A DNA stretch of 64,000 nucleotides from Blastobasis lacticolella. Its lineage: Eukaryota > Arthropoda > Insecta > Lepidoptera > Blastobasidae. The DNA is taken from positions 4,933,057 through 4,997,056 of the forward strand of contig LR990043.1 in assembly GCA_905147135.1 (NCBI GenBank), given 5' to 3'. Shown here one piece after another: positions 1 to 11,944 of this stretch. The position numbers and the translations under genes were made by a program. Below the pieces are notes generated by a model, which worked only from the letters and a program-made list of their open reading frames with translations, searched no databases and had not been told where the DNA came from. Position 1 is the first letter of the stretch. Each line of letters begins with the position of its first letter.

Positions 1-290
1 GCCAGCTCATCGGCAGCATCGTTGCCCATTGAGTTGCTACGATCCTTAATCCATTGTAGAGTGACCCTGTTTACCGAGGAGATGTCCTCTAGTGCATGGT
101 GACATTCCAGGATCAAGGAACTGTTAATGCTGTTGCCCATTAGAGCTTTCAGTACGGACATCTGAATCCCATGTCCTCCCATGCGATCCCATGTCATAGT
201 CTAAAGGAAACACTGTGGTTGGGAGCTCATTCTACATCCGAATCGAGAAACATTTTTTGAAACCTTCGCGTGGTGACTAACAGAGAGTCT
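1..290 (-). pseudogene. Degenerate LINE reverse-transcriptase C-terminal end
   Basis: Read on the minus strand, short open segments resemble the last residues of lepidopteran LINE ORF2 proteins. A VFPLDYDMGSHGRTWDSD-like stretch follows a broken LWNELP-type segment. Frames change several times and stops are frequent, so nothing here can be made as a protein. Similar wording recurs at 6835-6950. The piece ends where the minisatellite begins. This is a pattern judgement from memory of the family and could be another repeat tail. Confidence 0.35.
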
Positions 291-327
291 AGTGTAGTGG
301 AGGGAGTTTACCGCGTAGCAATGGATG

Positions 328-1976
328 TTTCCCGGTATGCCTACGTGCGTTAGGACTAAACATCCCCGGTATGCCTACCTGTGTTATGCACAAACATCCC
401 GGTATACCTACCTTAGTTAGGCACAAACATCCCGGTATGCCTGCCTGTGTTATGCACAAACATCCCGGTATACCTACCTTAGTTAGGCACAAACATCCCG
501 GTATGCCTACCTGTGTTATGCACAAACATCCCGGTATACCTACCTTAGTTAGGCACAAACATCCCGGTATGCCTACCTGTGTTATGCACAAACATCCCGG
601 TATACCTACCTTAGTTCGGCACAAACATCCCGGTATGCCTACCTGTGTTATGCACAAACATCCCGGTATACCTACCTTAGTTAGGCACAAACATCCCGGT
701 ATGCCTGCCTGTGTTATGCACAAACATCCCGGTATACCTACCTTAGTTAGGCACAAACATCCCGGTATGCCTACCTGTGTTATGCACAAACATCCCGGTA
801 TACCTACCTTAGTTAGGCACAAACATCCCGGTATGCCTACCTGTGTTATGCACAAACATCCCGGTATACCTACCTTAGTTCGGCACAAACATCCCGGTAT
901 GCCTACCTGTGTTATGCACAAACATCCCGGTATACCTACCTTAGTTAGGCACAAACATCCCGGTATGCCTACCTTAGTTAGGCACAAACATCCCGGTATG
1001 CCTACCTGTGTTATGCACAAACATCCCGGTATACCTACCTTAGTTAGGCACAAACATCCCGGTATGCCTGCCTGTGTTATGCACAAACATCCCGGTATAC
1101 CTACCTTAGTTCGGCACAAACATCCCGGTATGCCTACCTGTGTTATGCACAAACATCCCGGTATACCTACCTTAGTTAGGCACAAACATCCCGGTATGCC
1201 TGCCTGTGTTATGCACAAACATCCCGGTATACCTACCTTAGTTAGGCACAAACATCCCGGTATGCCTACCTGTGTTATGCACAAACATCCCGGTATACCT
1301 ACCTTAGTTAGGCACAAACATCCCGGTATGCCTACCTTAGTTAGGCACAAACATCCCGGTATGCCTACCTGTGTTATGCACAAACATCCCGGTATACCTA
1401 CCTTAGTTAGGCACAAACATCCCGGTATGCCTACCTGTGTTATGCACAAACATCCCGGTATACCTACCTTAGTTAGGCACAAACATCCCGGTATGCCTAC
1501 CTGTGTTATGCACAAACATCCCGGTATGCCTGCCTGTGTTATGCACAAACATCCCGGTATACCTACCTTAGTTAGGCACAAACATCCCGGTATGCCTACC
1601 TGTGTTATGCACAAACATCCCGGTATACCTACCTTAGTTAGGCACAAACATCCCGGTATGCCTACCTGTGTTATGCACAAACATCCCGGTATACCTACCT
1701 TAGTTCGGCACAAACATCCCGGTATGCCTACCTGTGTTATGCACAAACATCCCGGTATACCTACCTTAGTTAGGCACAAACATCCCGGTATGCCTACCTG
1801 TGTTATGCACAAACATCCCGGTATACCTACCTTAGTTCGGCACAAACATCCCGGTATGCCTACCTGTGTTATGCACAAACATCCCGGTATACCTACCTGT
1901 ATTAGGTACAAACATCCCGGTATGCCTACCTGTGTTAGCTACAAATATCCCCGTATGCCTACCTGTGTTAGGTACT
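328..1976. repeat. 33-bp minisatellite with 66-bp higher-order unit
   Basis: About 50 head-to-tail monomers of 33 bp, each beginning CATCCCGGTAT. Two monomer types alternate: A (GCCTACCTGTGTTATGCAC) and B (ACCTACCTTAGTTAGGCAC), giving a 66-bp dimer. Hybrid or out-of-order monomers lie near 961, 1321 and 1500-1545, as expected from unequal exchange. Single-base variants are shared by scattered copies: TTCGGCAC for TTAGGCAC in B, and GCCTGCC for GCCTACC in A. Because 33 is a multiple of three, long frames stay open on both strands (371-2056 plus, 289-1911 minus). These are a by-product of the period and not evidence of a gene. The 5' and 3' edge monomers are the most diverged. Confidence 0.96.
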
Positions 1977-2019
1977 TACCTAACAGAGTACTTACAGAGT
2001 ACTTACATACATCCCGGTA

Positions 2020-2725
2020 TATCTGTCGCAGCCATCTGGTTAAATCAGCCATTTAATGAGAAGGCTAGTCCGTTAATTAATCGCCGGCATTCAATTGAAC
2101 CCCTAGGCCGATCGTTGACTGCACTATCAACACTCAACGTTTAACTAGTTGGCTTATAGTAAGCTAGCCCTTTAAAGACGGCTAACGCTAAATCAGGCAG
2201 GTGATTTAAATGTAGTTCAGATTTTATCCACTTCGGCGCTGGTAGTGCCAAAACAAATATGGCGTCAGACAGCTCAAACAGCAAGCAATGTTATAAGTTT
2301 TTTTCGTTTTAACTGTGGTACCTAGATGTTTTTAAGTAAGAATTAAGATAACTTTAAATGAGAATTAAGATAATTTATTCAGTTTCTATTTATACTTATA
2401 ATTAGAAAAGTTTTGTGCCATCGCATATTTAAAGTTTTTATTGTTGTAAATGCATAGGTAATCGCAATGCAATTAATTGTATACTTACTGAATGAATTTG
2501 TTTCCACTAATAATTTATTTATATGTAATAAAGATTAAAGTTACGTCACTCTAACTAAACATCCCCTTTAACAAAACGGCTAAATAACGTTTAGCCAAGT
2601 AGCTGAACGTTTCATTAAACTGCTTGGCTAGTTGTCCTTTAGCCACTCAATTAAATGCCGGCGTTTAACTAACTGTCTAGCCTTCTCATTAAATGGCTGA
2701 TTTAACCAGATGGCTGCGACATATC
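2020..2725. mobile_element. 698-bp inverted-repeat element, TGTCGCAG family, TSD TATC
   Basis: The element spans 2024-2721. Its ends are perfect inverted repeats for 45 bp, beginning TGTCGCAGCCATCTGG, and weaker inverted similarity continues inward with repeated GGCTAG/GTTTAACT motifs. TATC is duplicated at 2020-2023 and 2722-2725. Removing the element and one TATC restores an exact 33-bp minisatellite monomer across the junction, which proves insertion into the array. No transposase frame is present, so it is non-autonomous. A relative lies at 26898-27288. The 4-bp duplication excludes Tc1/mariner (TA) and hAT (8 bp); I cannot assign the superfamily. Confidence 0.9.
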
Positions 2726-2775
2726 CACCTTTGATAGGTTCAAACATCCCGGTATGCCCACCTGTGTTAGGTACA
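2726..2775. repeat. Continuation of the minisatellite beyond the insertion
   Basis: The rest of the interrupted monomer is followed by one more CATCCCGGTATGCCCACC monomer ending TGTGTTAGGTAC. This is the right edge of the array. Confidence 0.8.
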
Positions 2776-4214
2776 CATAAATGACTCCCGTGTCCTCAGT
2801 TATCACCGGAAATCACGATGTCAGTATGTAGTGAGATAATCCTTAATGATAACGATCGCGAAGTATGGAAGAATACGGGGAGGCCTTTTCCCAGCAGTGG
2901 GATGATTTAGGCTGTTATAAATACATTATGCTAACCGGTCTCTAAAACACTGTGTCTTATTAAAACAGCAATTTACGACATCAAATTAGTAAACTCCGCC
3001 GCATTGTTACCAAAATATCTACGGATCGAAAGCCCAAACTGATTAGAAAGGTACATACGACAACACCTCAACCTAGCTTGTTTAGAATTTGACTGTCTCC
3101 GGTTTTCTTCCTCCGTCAGCCATATTATTAAAATCTAGTTCATTTTATTTACTTGTCTCAGAAAAAATAGGGATACTAAAGATCCACTCTATATACCATA
3201 TGGAGTGGTTTTTTAGTACTACCTCGGTAATCCGTCAAAACTCAAACAAAAATTTAAACTCAGTATGGAAAACTCAACTGAGATAAAGTTACTGCTGGTG
3301 GGTAGGTTGATGTGCTGAGTTCTGTACCAGGGGTCCCAGATTTACCACAGCCATATTTGCCATTCCGTACAACCCTCCACTTCGTAAATGCTTGCAAAAT
3401 AATTGTTACAGCTCGTGTGGTTTACGAACGGTGTTTCAGATTCAGGGGTATCAAAAGTTTTCTAAAGGCCATTTATAAAAATTATGGTGTGTTAACGGGT
3501 CACGCTTAACATTATGCGACAAAAAGCGATTTTTCGATTTTTTACCAAAAGACCTGGGGTGAGTGAACATAATAAAAAAGCGAATGAATGAGCTAGTTCA
3601 GAAAGTTTTAAATTTTTAATATTTTGACTCATAAAATCGTGAAAAGGTGTGAAAAAAGTAACGAGCGCCGCGAGCTCGAATTTTTTAAATTTCTGTCTCA
3701 AAAGAGCTGGGGTGAACAAAGTGTAAGTAACAAATTAATGAAGGAGCGAGCGAGGCGTGTTGTTTAGAAGTCATTATTAAATAGATTCTGGTTGCGGGGC
3801 GTATTTATATGTATTAAGGGCCGTATCTTTGACATGGCTGCTCTAGATTTTTCGGTCATACATTTGTACCTATAGGAAAAAGAGACATAGAAAAATAATA
3901 ATTGACTGATACACAGACTGTTAAGTAGTTACCTACCTATGGGTATCAACTTACCATATTATAATCTAATCAGCCGGCTTTTCCTGATACAGGTTCTGCA
4001 TTTTTCGGTAAAACGTAAAAACACCATTTTTTAATAAGGATTTTGGAAGGAAATTGTTTTCAATAAATCTTATTTACCGCTGGCTGTGTCGGGACTTACC
4101 TACCGCTACTTAAAGTTTGTTGCACTAAGTGAAAGAAAGTCTGTCTACCTACCTATTTGTTTTATTATTTTGCAAATAACAATTAAATTGCATAGGTTAC
4201 CCCTCACCAAGCAA
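2776..4214. other. No gene recognised; minor repeat debris
   Basis: 2870-2935 carries a short fragment (GGCCTTTTCCCAGCAGTGGGA) like the 3' end of RTE LINEs. Two diverged direct copies lie at about 3535-3600 and 3690-3760, each with an AAAAGANCTGGGGTGA core followed by AT-rich sequence and a GAATGAATGAGC-like end. Small open frames here look random. Confidence 0.4.
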
Positions 4215-4480
4215 AAGCATAGGATTGCAAAAGTAGTGGGCAGGGCACATAGCTCGAAGAACAGATGGCCGTAAAGTTCTCGAGTGGCGACCACGTACCG
4301 GAAGACGCAGCGTGTGTAGGCCTCCCACAAGGTGGACCGACGACCTGGTAAGGATCGCAGGTACCAGATGGATGCGGAAGGCACAGGACCGGCTTTTGTG
4401 GAGATCTCTGGGGGAGTCCTATGCCTAGCAGTGGGCGTCTTCTGGCTGATATGATGATGATTAAGCAAAAGCTGCAAACT
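4215..4480 (+). pseudogene. RTE-clade LINE, C-terminal end of ORF2 and tail
   Basis: Frame 4275-4428 encodes VLEWRPRTGRRSVCRPPTR, then a W-T-D-D-L segment and GTRWMRKAQDRLLWRSLGES, ending at TAG. This is the conserved C-terminal signature of RTE-type reverse transcriptases (R-P-x-x-RW-x-DD). The upstream GHIA-like segment is in another frame, so the copy is 5' truncated and frameshifted. It ends in the tail CTGATATGATGATGATT. Related minus-strand debris is at 11945-12135. Confidence 0.75.
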
Positions 4481-4775
4481 CCACAATAATTTTTCATGTT
4501 ATTTCAAAATCGTTCCAGCATACATTTTACGTCTAGCCTACGGTCTCTGTCTATCCGACACTGAAGCGCATGAATTCTCTCAAACAAGACTAAACGCAGA
4601 TTTAATTAAAATGATCCAACTGTGGTTGCTTTGCGGCGAACTCTTTTTAGGGTTCCTCGGCGGTTTGGCTGATTAAAGGCTGTGTGTGTTTGTCTTTAAT
4701 GTTTGTTGATTCTGTAAAGTTTTTTATATCACGAAGATGAAGGAGCTTTCGGTTGAACTTAGGGTCTGTATCTTT

Positions 4776-5216
4776 GGATCATCATCATCAATCATTCATA
4801 TTGGCAGTAATGTCCCAGTTGTGAGCTCGCGCACGTGGACCCGGGGTATGTATGTAAACTTATTATTGTGTATAACTACTTAAAAAACAATAACAAAAGA
4901 AAATAAATATACATTGCAAAGGCGGGCTTATCCCACAATGGGATCCTCACTGTCCATAATCCAGGATTTGGCAGATCAGGTAATTACAGTGAAGCGACTG
5001 TCATCTGACCTACATGACCCTGCTACCAGGGATCATGGTTACACATTTAGTCGCCTTAACGTTTCATCACGATGTTTTCCCTCACCGTAAGAGCATCGTT
5101 TAGTGTTCAACTAATGTACATAACTCAGAAAAGAGTCATTGGTACATGACAGCAGTGGGATTCAAACCCGGTACTACTCGCTTGCGAGTCGGATACCTTT
5201 TCTACTAGGCCGATGC
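4776..5216 (-). mobile_element. SINE-A copy, interrupted
   Basis: Tail-first copy of the tRNA-derived SINE-A family, comparable with the full copy at 32451. The tRNA-like end is at the right: GGATTCAAACCC near 5159 is the reverse complement of a pol III B box. The body is split at about 4850-4955 by sequence that includes a fragment (GGCGGGCTTATCCCACAATG) resembling the LINE 3' region at 5705. Confidence 0.8.
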
Positions 5217-6517
5217 CTCTTTATTATCATCAAACTGAGCGGCCAATCCCGGTTTCTGCCAGAAACCCGCTCTCCACTTTGTCAGGAGTATCTACCTAAT
5301 CTCCAACTCTGTCCTCAAATTTCTTGCTAAAAAGAGAAAAAGTCTTAACCATTCTACGCTCCGACACACACTTGTCCGGTTTTAAAATCCGTGTTCATGT
5401 CTCGCGTCGGTTGCTGCGAAATTTTCAGAGGAAATATCTCTTATTTTTGGTACGCGAATGGAGAAGCTTTGCAGAGGTATGACCCAGATACTGGCCAGGT
5501 CACCAGGTGGTTCAGTAATTCTGTTAGTATTTTTCCGATGCTACTGCGAGTAGTGTAGTAATAGGAACTGCGTTCTGTGCAACCTAAATTACCGGAAATT
5601 TGTTGTTTTTTGTGTGAATTGAGATAATATACATATATTTAGTAAAAAAATTAAGTAAGTACAAAGTAAGTACAAGGCTTGTATTAGAAGTTTGAACTAC
5701 ATATCTCCAAAACTTAGATAGATAAACAGTTTATTGCTCACACTAAACATAATACAGTTAAAATTAGTGGGACAGTTGGGCAAAGGCGGCTTTATCGCTA
5801 CAAGCGATCCATTCCAGGCAACCTTCATAGAAATGTAGAAGTGAAATCGAACAGCAGGTGAAGTTGAGCACTTAATAAATATTGGAATAATCCGCCAGGA
5901 AAACTTACATAATTATAAAACATACATACAAACTAGTACATAAAGGTATTAATTGAAACAAAGTAACAATCATAGATTACAATATTTTTGAGCTATGCAG
6001 CTAAACTTTGTTTCAAACCAATTTTCAATCGATGTAAACAAACCTAAAAAATAATATTGAATTCACACTATTTTACACTAACTTTTTCACAATATTGCTT
6101 AAGTTTTATAAGCAAATAAGCACTTACATGATATACAAACCACCAATAACTAATGTTTTTTTGATCCATTTGTTTAAACATCGATGGAGAATTGGTTCGA
6201 GACAGGCTCTCAATTTCCCAGAGCGGAAAACCTGCTTCAAGAGTTCTTGTGTTCCAGGGCTCACTACGTCTCTTAGAACAAAGAGTTATAAAAGATAAAA
6301 ACTTTTAAAGAACCTAATTCACCTGAAACTTGTGAAAGCACTTTTACATCAACGAGAGCTCGTTTTGACCGTAAACGAGATGGGAAGCTGAAAGCTTTCT
6401 TTAATATTTAAATAAATTGTCGTTACTTCAGCCTATGTCTTTCTCGTGTCATTAATTTCGAAGGTATAAGTAGTATCTTGTTACCAAGGCTTATGTTTTA
6501 TACGATCAAACGTAAGT
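5217..6517. other. No gene recognised; one LINE 3' region
   Basis: 5705-5960 resembles the 3' untranslated end of a lepidopteran LINE read on the minus strand: AGATAGATAAACAGTTTATT, then GGGCAAAGGCGGCTTTATCG. The rest is AT-rich with no protein similarity that I recognise. Confidence 0.45.
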
Positions 6518-6798
6518 AAACCTCTTTTTGGCCGTGTGGTGTCCGGCAGAGTAGAATAGCACCAACCCCTTACACTCATGGGTGTCGTAAAAGGCGACTA
6601 ATATTTTCGAGGCGAAAGATCAAGAGTCTCCGTAGTCTGGAAAATGGGCAGCAGCATTTTCTATTGTTATATTTAAACACTGCGATCTCCAACCCGCCTG
6701 CCAAGCGTGGAGATTATGGCAATAAGTTCCCCTTTCGTGGGAGAGGCCGTAAGTCCTGCAGTGGACTGTTACGGGCTGTGATGATGAAACCTCTTTTT
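6518..6798 (+). mobile_element. SINE-B, full length, 12-bp TSD
   Basis: The element is 6530-6786, starting GGCCGTGTGGTGTCCGGC and ending GGGCTGTGATGATG. The target duplication AAACCTCTTTTT lies at 6518-6529 and 6787-6798. The body contains the family-diagnostic CCAACCCGCCTGCCAAGCG and CCTGCAGTGGACTGTTACGG. The peptide readable inside it recurs in every copy, so it reflects the repeat and not a gene. I see no clear pol III B box, so the origin of the head is unknown. Confidence 0.92.
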
Positions 6799-6834
6799 AG
6801 TATGTTGTATGTCTACAGCCGACTAACACCTGAT

Positions 6835-6950
6835 CGAAGTGGTCACTATAGCCTATGGACATCAGAAACACCAGGGGTATCATCAATGCGTTGTCCGCTC
6901 CTAGTGCCTCTTGAACGATCCTATGTCATGGTCCAGAGGAAACACTAAAC
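6835..6950 (-). pseudogene. LINE C-terminal and 3' fragment
   Basis: On the minus strand the wording matches the fragment at 1-290: a VFPLDHDIGSFK-like stretch followed by a GGTAAGC-type 3' region and the phrase TAGCCTATGGACATCAG. It is short, with no usable frame. Confidence 0.4.
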
Positions 6951-9344
6951 ACTAATTTAATTTTAACATATCATTATTAGAACCGCGATAATAATATACC
7001 GCCAGATGCTCATTGGAGCTCCTTCGCACTTCACACGTCTCCGCTCTTGAATCCTATGGAATCTTAGTCGCCGAGTAACTAAAGCTTGTTTCTTATGAAT
7101 TGTACAGTATAGTATAGGACTCGGCGAACCTAGCCTTTTTTATTGCTTATAAACGTTCCTCTAGAATCACTCTATCATTTGTTGAAAACCGCAAATCCGT
7201 TGCGTAGTTTTAAATATCTAAGCGTACATAGATACAGACGGCGGGTAGCGACGTTGTTTTATACTATGTATAGATGGCAGACAAAACTTAGATGAATCTT
7301 AGAATAAACTACAGTATGTCGTGTTTAATATTGTACCTAACAAAATAACACACAAAGCACTAGCCATCGAACAACACGCAAATGCTCAGCCAAGGATCAA
7401 GTGTAAGCTAAGAAGCTCCAAAATTAGCTTCCTCCATCTTAAGTTGCCTCGTCATCTTAAAATGCGCGGAATGACCGACGAAAAGTGTTTTAATGCTGTT
7501 ATAAGCTTTGAGAGGTTTTGAAAACAGTGGCGCTTAATAGGTACTGCTATAAAATGTATGAGAGCGTATAACGTAAGTACTAAGGTAGACTATTGAGTAA
7601 ATCCGATCATAAATTTCAATTAGCACTTTACGTGATTTTACTCAATATCATCATTTAATTAAATTGTCTTCACTTTCACAGACTCTTCACGCACTAATTA
7701 TAACAACTATACTATTTTCTCAATAATATTTAGTTTGTCAATTTTAATAAATTTTACTAATGAGGATCGAAGTATACTCCGGGCCAGTGGCGCCCTCTCT
7801 CCTTGAGTAAATTAACAAATTGGGTAGGTACTTATAATACTTTCCCTCTGGGCATAGTAAAAACTATGCTCTGGGCTACAATCTTCAAAAGTTCGGAATT
7901 TATTATTTTTTTGCTGTAGTTTTTAATTGACATCTTAATTAATATTTGTAGGTAGTTTGTCTGTTTTACCTGTAGGGGAGACCACGACATTTAACATTAG
8001 GTAATTTTTTTATATCACTAATATGGTAAACAATCTTACAGCCTGTAGGTAAGCAGTTACCGCAGCCTATGGACGCCAATTCTAGATTTGTCAAAATGTT
8101 GCTAGCTCCGTGGTCACGAGTAGACTGTGATAAATCTGGAACAATAACCAATGTAGATACCATGAAAATGTAAAAACAGTTGTCACAAGAAAAAAAATGC
8201 TTTGGTAAATTCCCAAGAGCCCGAGTCCCGTACCCAAACTCTCCATCAATATCCATTATCTAGTTTATTTTATTAGCCTATTGTTGACTAATAAAATAAA
8301 AAGACAAACGCCTTCACTGTTCATGCTGCAAGGTAGTGGAACTCTCTGCCGTATGAAATACGCTAAAGTAAATATATTTTTAAGAAACGTGTGAAAGAGC
8401 ACTATCTCTCTCTTAATTCCTGAAAATGCGAGGTACAATGCCTATAGATAATTTGTAGGTTTCTATGTATTTTATGTATTGGTTATTATATGTGTATGTA
8501 TATTTAATTAGATATTGTGCATGTCTAATCTGCGACTACTTATCACATATCTCTTTGATAGGCCTGCTGGAAAAGATTTCTTCTAAGAAATAAGTAGCGC
8601 CTGTTGTGTCATCTATAACTCTGTATTTTTATAGTTGTAGTTCATCAAAGTTTCATGTGTACAATAAACTGAAAAATAAATAAATACATAACAAAGTTCT
8701 TTTAAAAAATGGGTAGGCGTGCTTCAGCTTGCTCCACTCATTGTGAAGGTCTAGTGGCCTTTTCTCGCGCCGTGACACCTTAATTTCGAATATTTTCTTC
8801 TAAAGGGAAGGAGGAGACTGATTTGCAAATAGAAGAGATTGGTGGTACCCCATAGGTACTGTAACTCTATTGAACACTCAGGTTTATGTTAGCTAGCGTG
8901 ATACCTAATATCTTCGGCAAAAAATTTGGGGTGGTGAATGAACATTAATGTTCAAACGCGTGTTTTGGTCAACAGATACACGACAATATGATCTATCAAA
9001 TTATTAAATACGGGGACATCTGTCATGCATGTACGAATACACGATACAGACGTTAATTAATTATAATATCGGTTGGTTTGGTTCTGATCAAGCTGAGATC
9101 TGCGGTTGCCAACTGCCGGCCCAACCGAAAACGTTACAGCTTCTGCTGTTTATTTAGGTACTTATTATGTGGAGCGGGGACCTCTTTTTTGGCATATTAA
9201 AGCACGTAATTAATGATTATGGTACACAGAGGGGCAAGACAGGTAAGTCGATTGAAGAAAATTTCCGTTAGATTAATAAAATTTCTATACATATATTTTC
9301 AAAACACATGATACCATATGAAAGAGTTTCTTATTTTTCATAAT
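6951..9344. other. No gene recognised; two repeat fragments
   Basis: 7130-7275 is a copy of repeat D (see 57185), with CACTCTATCATTTGTTG and GACGGCGGGTAGCGACG. 8000-8150 is a minus-strand LINE 3' fragment (GGTAAGCAGTTACCGCAGCC). The remainder is AT-rich, with no recognised protein or RNA. Confidence 0.45.
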
Positions 9345-9480
9345 TTTGTTTATTTTATTAACTGAGAGTGGCAAACGAGCAAACGGGCCACCTGATGGTA
9401 AATGACCACCTTCCATGCCTATAATCTTGTTTCTTGAAGTATCCAATGTCGTACGAAAACACCGCTGCAGGAAGTACTTT
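9345..9480 (-). repeat. LINE 3' end fragment
   Basis: GAGTGGCAAACGAGCAAACG followed by CCACCTGATGGTAAATGACC is the 3' region common to many lepidopteran LINEs. It is also seen at 29795 and, on the opposite strand, at 62740-62835. It breaks off just before SINE-C. Confidence 0.55.
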
Positions 9481-9503
9481 ATTTGTTTATCACACTAATT
9501 CCG

Positions 9504-9757
9504 GCCGGCGACCTAAGTGGTTCAGTGGTTATCATACCGGTCTGCTACGCGGAAGTCCCAGGTTCGATTTTCGGTCGAGCAGAAATTTAAATGATGAATT
9601 TAAATTTCTGTGACGGGTCTGAGTGTTATATGTATAATGAGTATGTACTTATTTAAAAGTATTTAATATATAGTATATCAGTTGTCTAGCACCCATAATA
9701 CAAACTTATGTGCGCTGCGTGAATTGTCAAAGCATATTTATTTATATTATTTTATTA
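9504..9757 (+). mobile_element. SINE-C, near full length
   Basis: A tRNA-derived head begins GCCGGCGACCTAAGTGG, and a B-box-like CAGGTTCGATTTTC lies near 9559. The body ATTTAAATTTCTGTGACGGG is followed by CTAGCACCCATAATAC, and the degraded GCGCTGCGTGAATT leads into an ATTT-rich tail. Many base changes against the copy at 47743 suggest an old insertion. Confidence 0.85.
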
Positions 9758-9762
9758 ATTGA

Positions 9763-10265
9763 CTAGCCTTGCATTTGACCGTCACCACACCTGGTGGTAA
9801 GTGACGAAGCGGCCGATGATGGAGCATGCCTGTCTAGGAACAGCCTATTCACTCTAGCCTTGAAGGCATCCAGATTATATTGATCAGGGAACACACTCGC
9901 AGGCAACGCATTCCAGTCCTTAGCCGTACGCATTATAAAAGTCGAGCCAAAGCGGCTCGTGCGGATAGCTGGAATATCCACGACATAAGGATGAAGCGCT
10001 CGCCCGGATCGTGTCTCCTGATTGCGGAAAGGGGCCGGCAGAATGAGGTCGTGCAACTGCTTCGCACACTCTCAGAAGTGCAACCTGTAAAAGACCGACA
10101 AACGCGTTACCTTCAGCCGATGCTCGAGGCTCTGCAGCGAGGCATTGAAGCTATCAATCAACTGCGGATCACAAATTAATTTCTTTGCACGTTTTTCCAC
10201 CGAATCCAAAGCAGCCAGATGGTATTTGGCTGATCCATCCCAGAAGTGGCAACAGTATTTATTTA
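9763..10265 (-). pseudogene. LINE ORF2 C-terminal domain, 5' truncated
   Basis: The minus strand reads CCHFWDGSAKYHLAALDSVE, then a LEHRLKVTRLSVFYRLHF segment, a TGA stop, and a LHDLILPAPFRNQETRSG segment leading to TSRFGSTFIMRTAKDWNALP and RHAPSSAASS. This is the C-terminus of a jockey/CR1-group reverse transcriptase. The in-frame stop near 10070 and the missing catalytic region show it is dead. Its 3' end abuts SINE-C. A shorter plus-strand piece of the same kind interrupts the SINE-A at 12280. Confidence 0.8.
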
Positions 10266-11944
10266 TTTTACTTAATTGAAAGGAAAAGTCGAATTATCCC
10301 CGACCAAGTTCACAAATACTCAAATATTTTCTTAACTACTGAACCGATTTTAATGAAACAAAGCTAAAAACCATCTCTTTTCCCATCGGAAGTTAAAAAT
10401 ACTTCGTAACACCTACACGAATCGACATTACTAACAGTGTTATCCCTAATACTTTACGCGATACGTTTCAATTCGTTCCCGGTGCGGAGTAAATAGGTGC
10501 GATTTGTCCGATGGGAAAAGGGAGCATAAAAAGTATTCGGGATTTACTTAGTTTTTCACGCCATCGTGTTGATGGGGCGGCGTTCGGAGGCCTGAGTTGG
10601 ATGGGTCTTTCGATGGCTGTGGCTGTGTGGTGTCCAGTCTGCGTAGCCGCTTTGTCGTGCAAAATATGAGTTATATTTAATTTCATTAATTTTTATTTTC
10701 TGTCGGGAATTATTGGAATAAAGTAATAAAGTACTTCATGCAGCGGGGGTTACGTACGACATTGGGTCCTTCAAGAAGGAAGACCATCGACTTGGTTGTG
10801 TCCGTGAGCGACGGTGGTCACTTTAATTTTTTTGCTACGTCGATCTAGCTAGGTAGGATAGCAAGACGAGCACTTTTCTGGCGCTTACATATATTAAAAC
10901 GTCGCTAGAGTCGATTTGACGTTATGCGGTTGTCGAAGTTGAGATAATATTTTTGCTGCAATGGACATTTCAGTTCCTCCAGACCTCCAATATCATGGAG
11001 GAAGCTGGTGCACGAACATGCCTACCCATTTGTAAAAACTAGTTAACGGTGGTTGTCTGTTTATTTTGTTCATCAACAATAGGCGAATAAGATAAACTAG
11101 ATAGGTAATGGATATGGATTTTAATATGCATTTTATTCCATTTTATTTTATCTACCCACTTTAGTTTATTTTATTTTGTTCGTCGTGGCCGACACTCCCA
11201 TGGAGATCCATACATTTGAATCCGAAAATCAAATCAAATTTCAGTTGTCGACGTCGGTCGTACGACCAATTAGGACACTCCAAAGAGATTAAGGGCAGTT
11301 TGCACCAAATTCATAAACGCATTTAAGGTGATACTTCATACAAAAAAACGTTAAACTTCATTTTTAAACGTGTTTAAGAATTTGGTGCAAGCGAGGCTAT
11401 TTGTTTTTCATGCGCCCGTTAATTAGGACAGCGGGTAACTGTTGAGTTCATTTTGGTACATTATACGTTACCTACATACTAGCGCCCGCCTCTGCACTCG
11501 ACGTCGAATACGATCCTTTTCGATAGCCAAAGTCGATACTCTTAAAATATCCCGTAAAAGCTTAACGTGTGAAATTGTACCGTACACAAAACGGGCGCAA
11601 AACGTACCTACCAAGTAATAAAGCTGCTGTTTATAGGTTTTAAAAGGGAATGACGTATTTGGATGGATGTTTGTAAAATGGTGACTGTTATGAGCGGATT
11701 TTGCTGAAGCTCTGAAGCTCCAGGCTCTAATCTACTGTGATAGGATTTTTTGAATTTATTACTTTTGCAATTTAATCGGCTTATCTGACGTCGTGCTTTG
11801 AATTGCGGGATATAATGGTTATTCACTTTCATAATCGATTTATTTTGTGCACACAATCAAAAGAAACCGTAAAAGTGCGTATACTGATTAATGGGAAACA
11901 GTGACAAAGAATTTAATGGACACAAGTAAGTGGTCAATCTATCA
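10266..11944. other. No gene recognised
   Basis: 10440-10640 is less AT-rich and looks like single-copy DNA (GATTTGTCCGATGGGAAAAG), but no frame or splice pattern stands out. A hairpin repeat at 11297-11392 is listed separately. 11250-11290 shares TCGTACGACCAATTAGGACA-like wording with the hairpin at 21237. Confidence 0.35.
11297..11392. repeat. Short inverted-repeat element
   Basis: The arms are TTGCACCAAATTCATAAACG and the reverse complement of CGTGTTTAAGAATTTGGTGCAA, separated by about 40 bp. This looks like a small MITE-type hairpin. No target duplication is clear. Confidence 0.5.

Noticed and set aside
328..1976. CRISPR array
   Set aside because: The units are contiguous with no unique spacers, and the context is eukaryotic.
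289..2056. Two very long ORFs, one on each strand, as protein-coding genes
   Set aside because: They follow from a 33-bp tandem repeat that is free of stops. Neither has a promoter, splice pattern or non-repetitive domain.
6664..6948. Small protein in SINE-B (NPPAKRGDYGN-type peptide), also seen at 23308, 28897 and 44091
   Set aside because: The same peptide appears in every SINE-B on either strand with varying ends. It is the repeat sequence, not a gene family.
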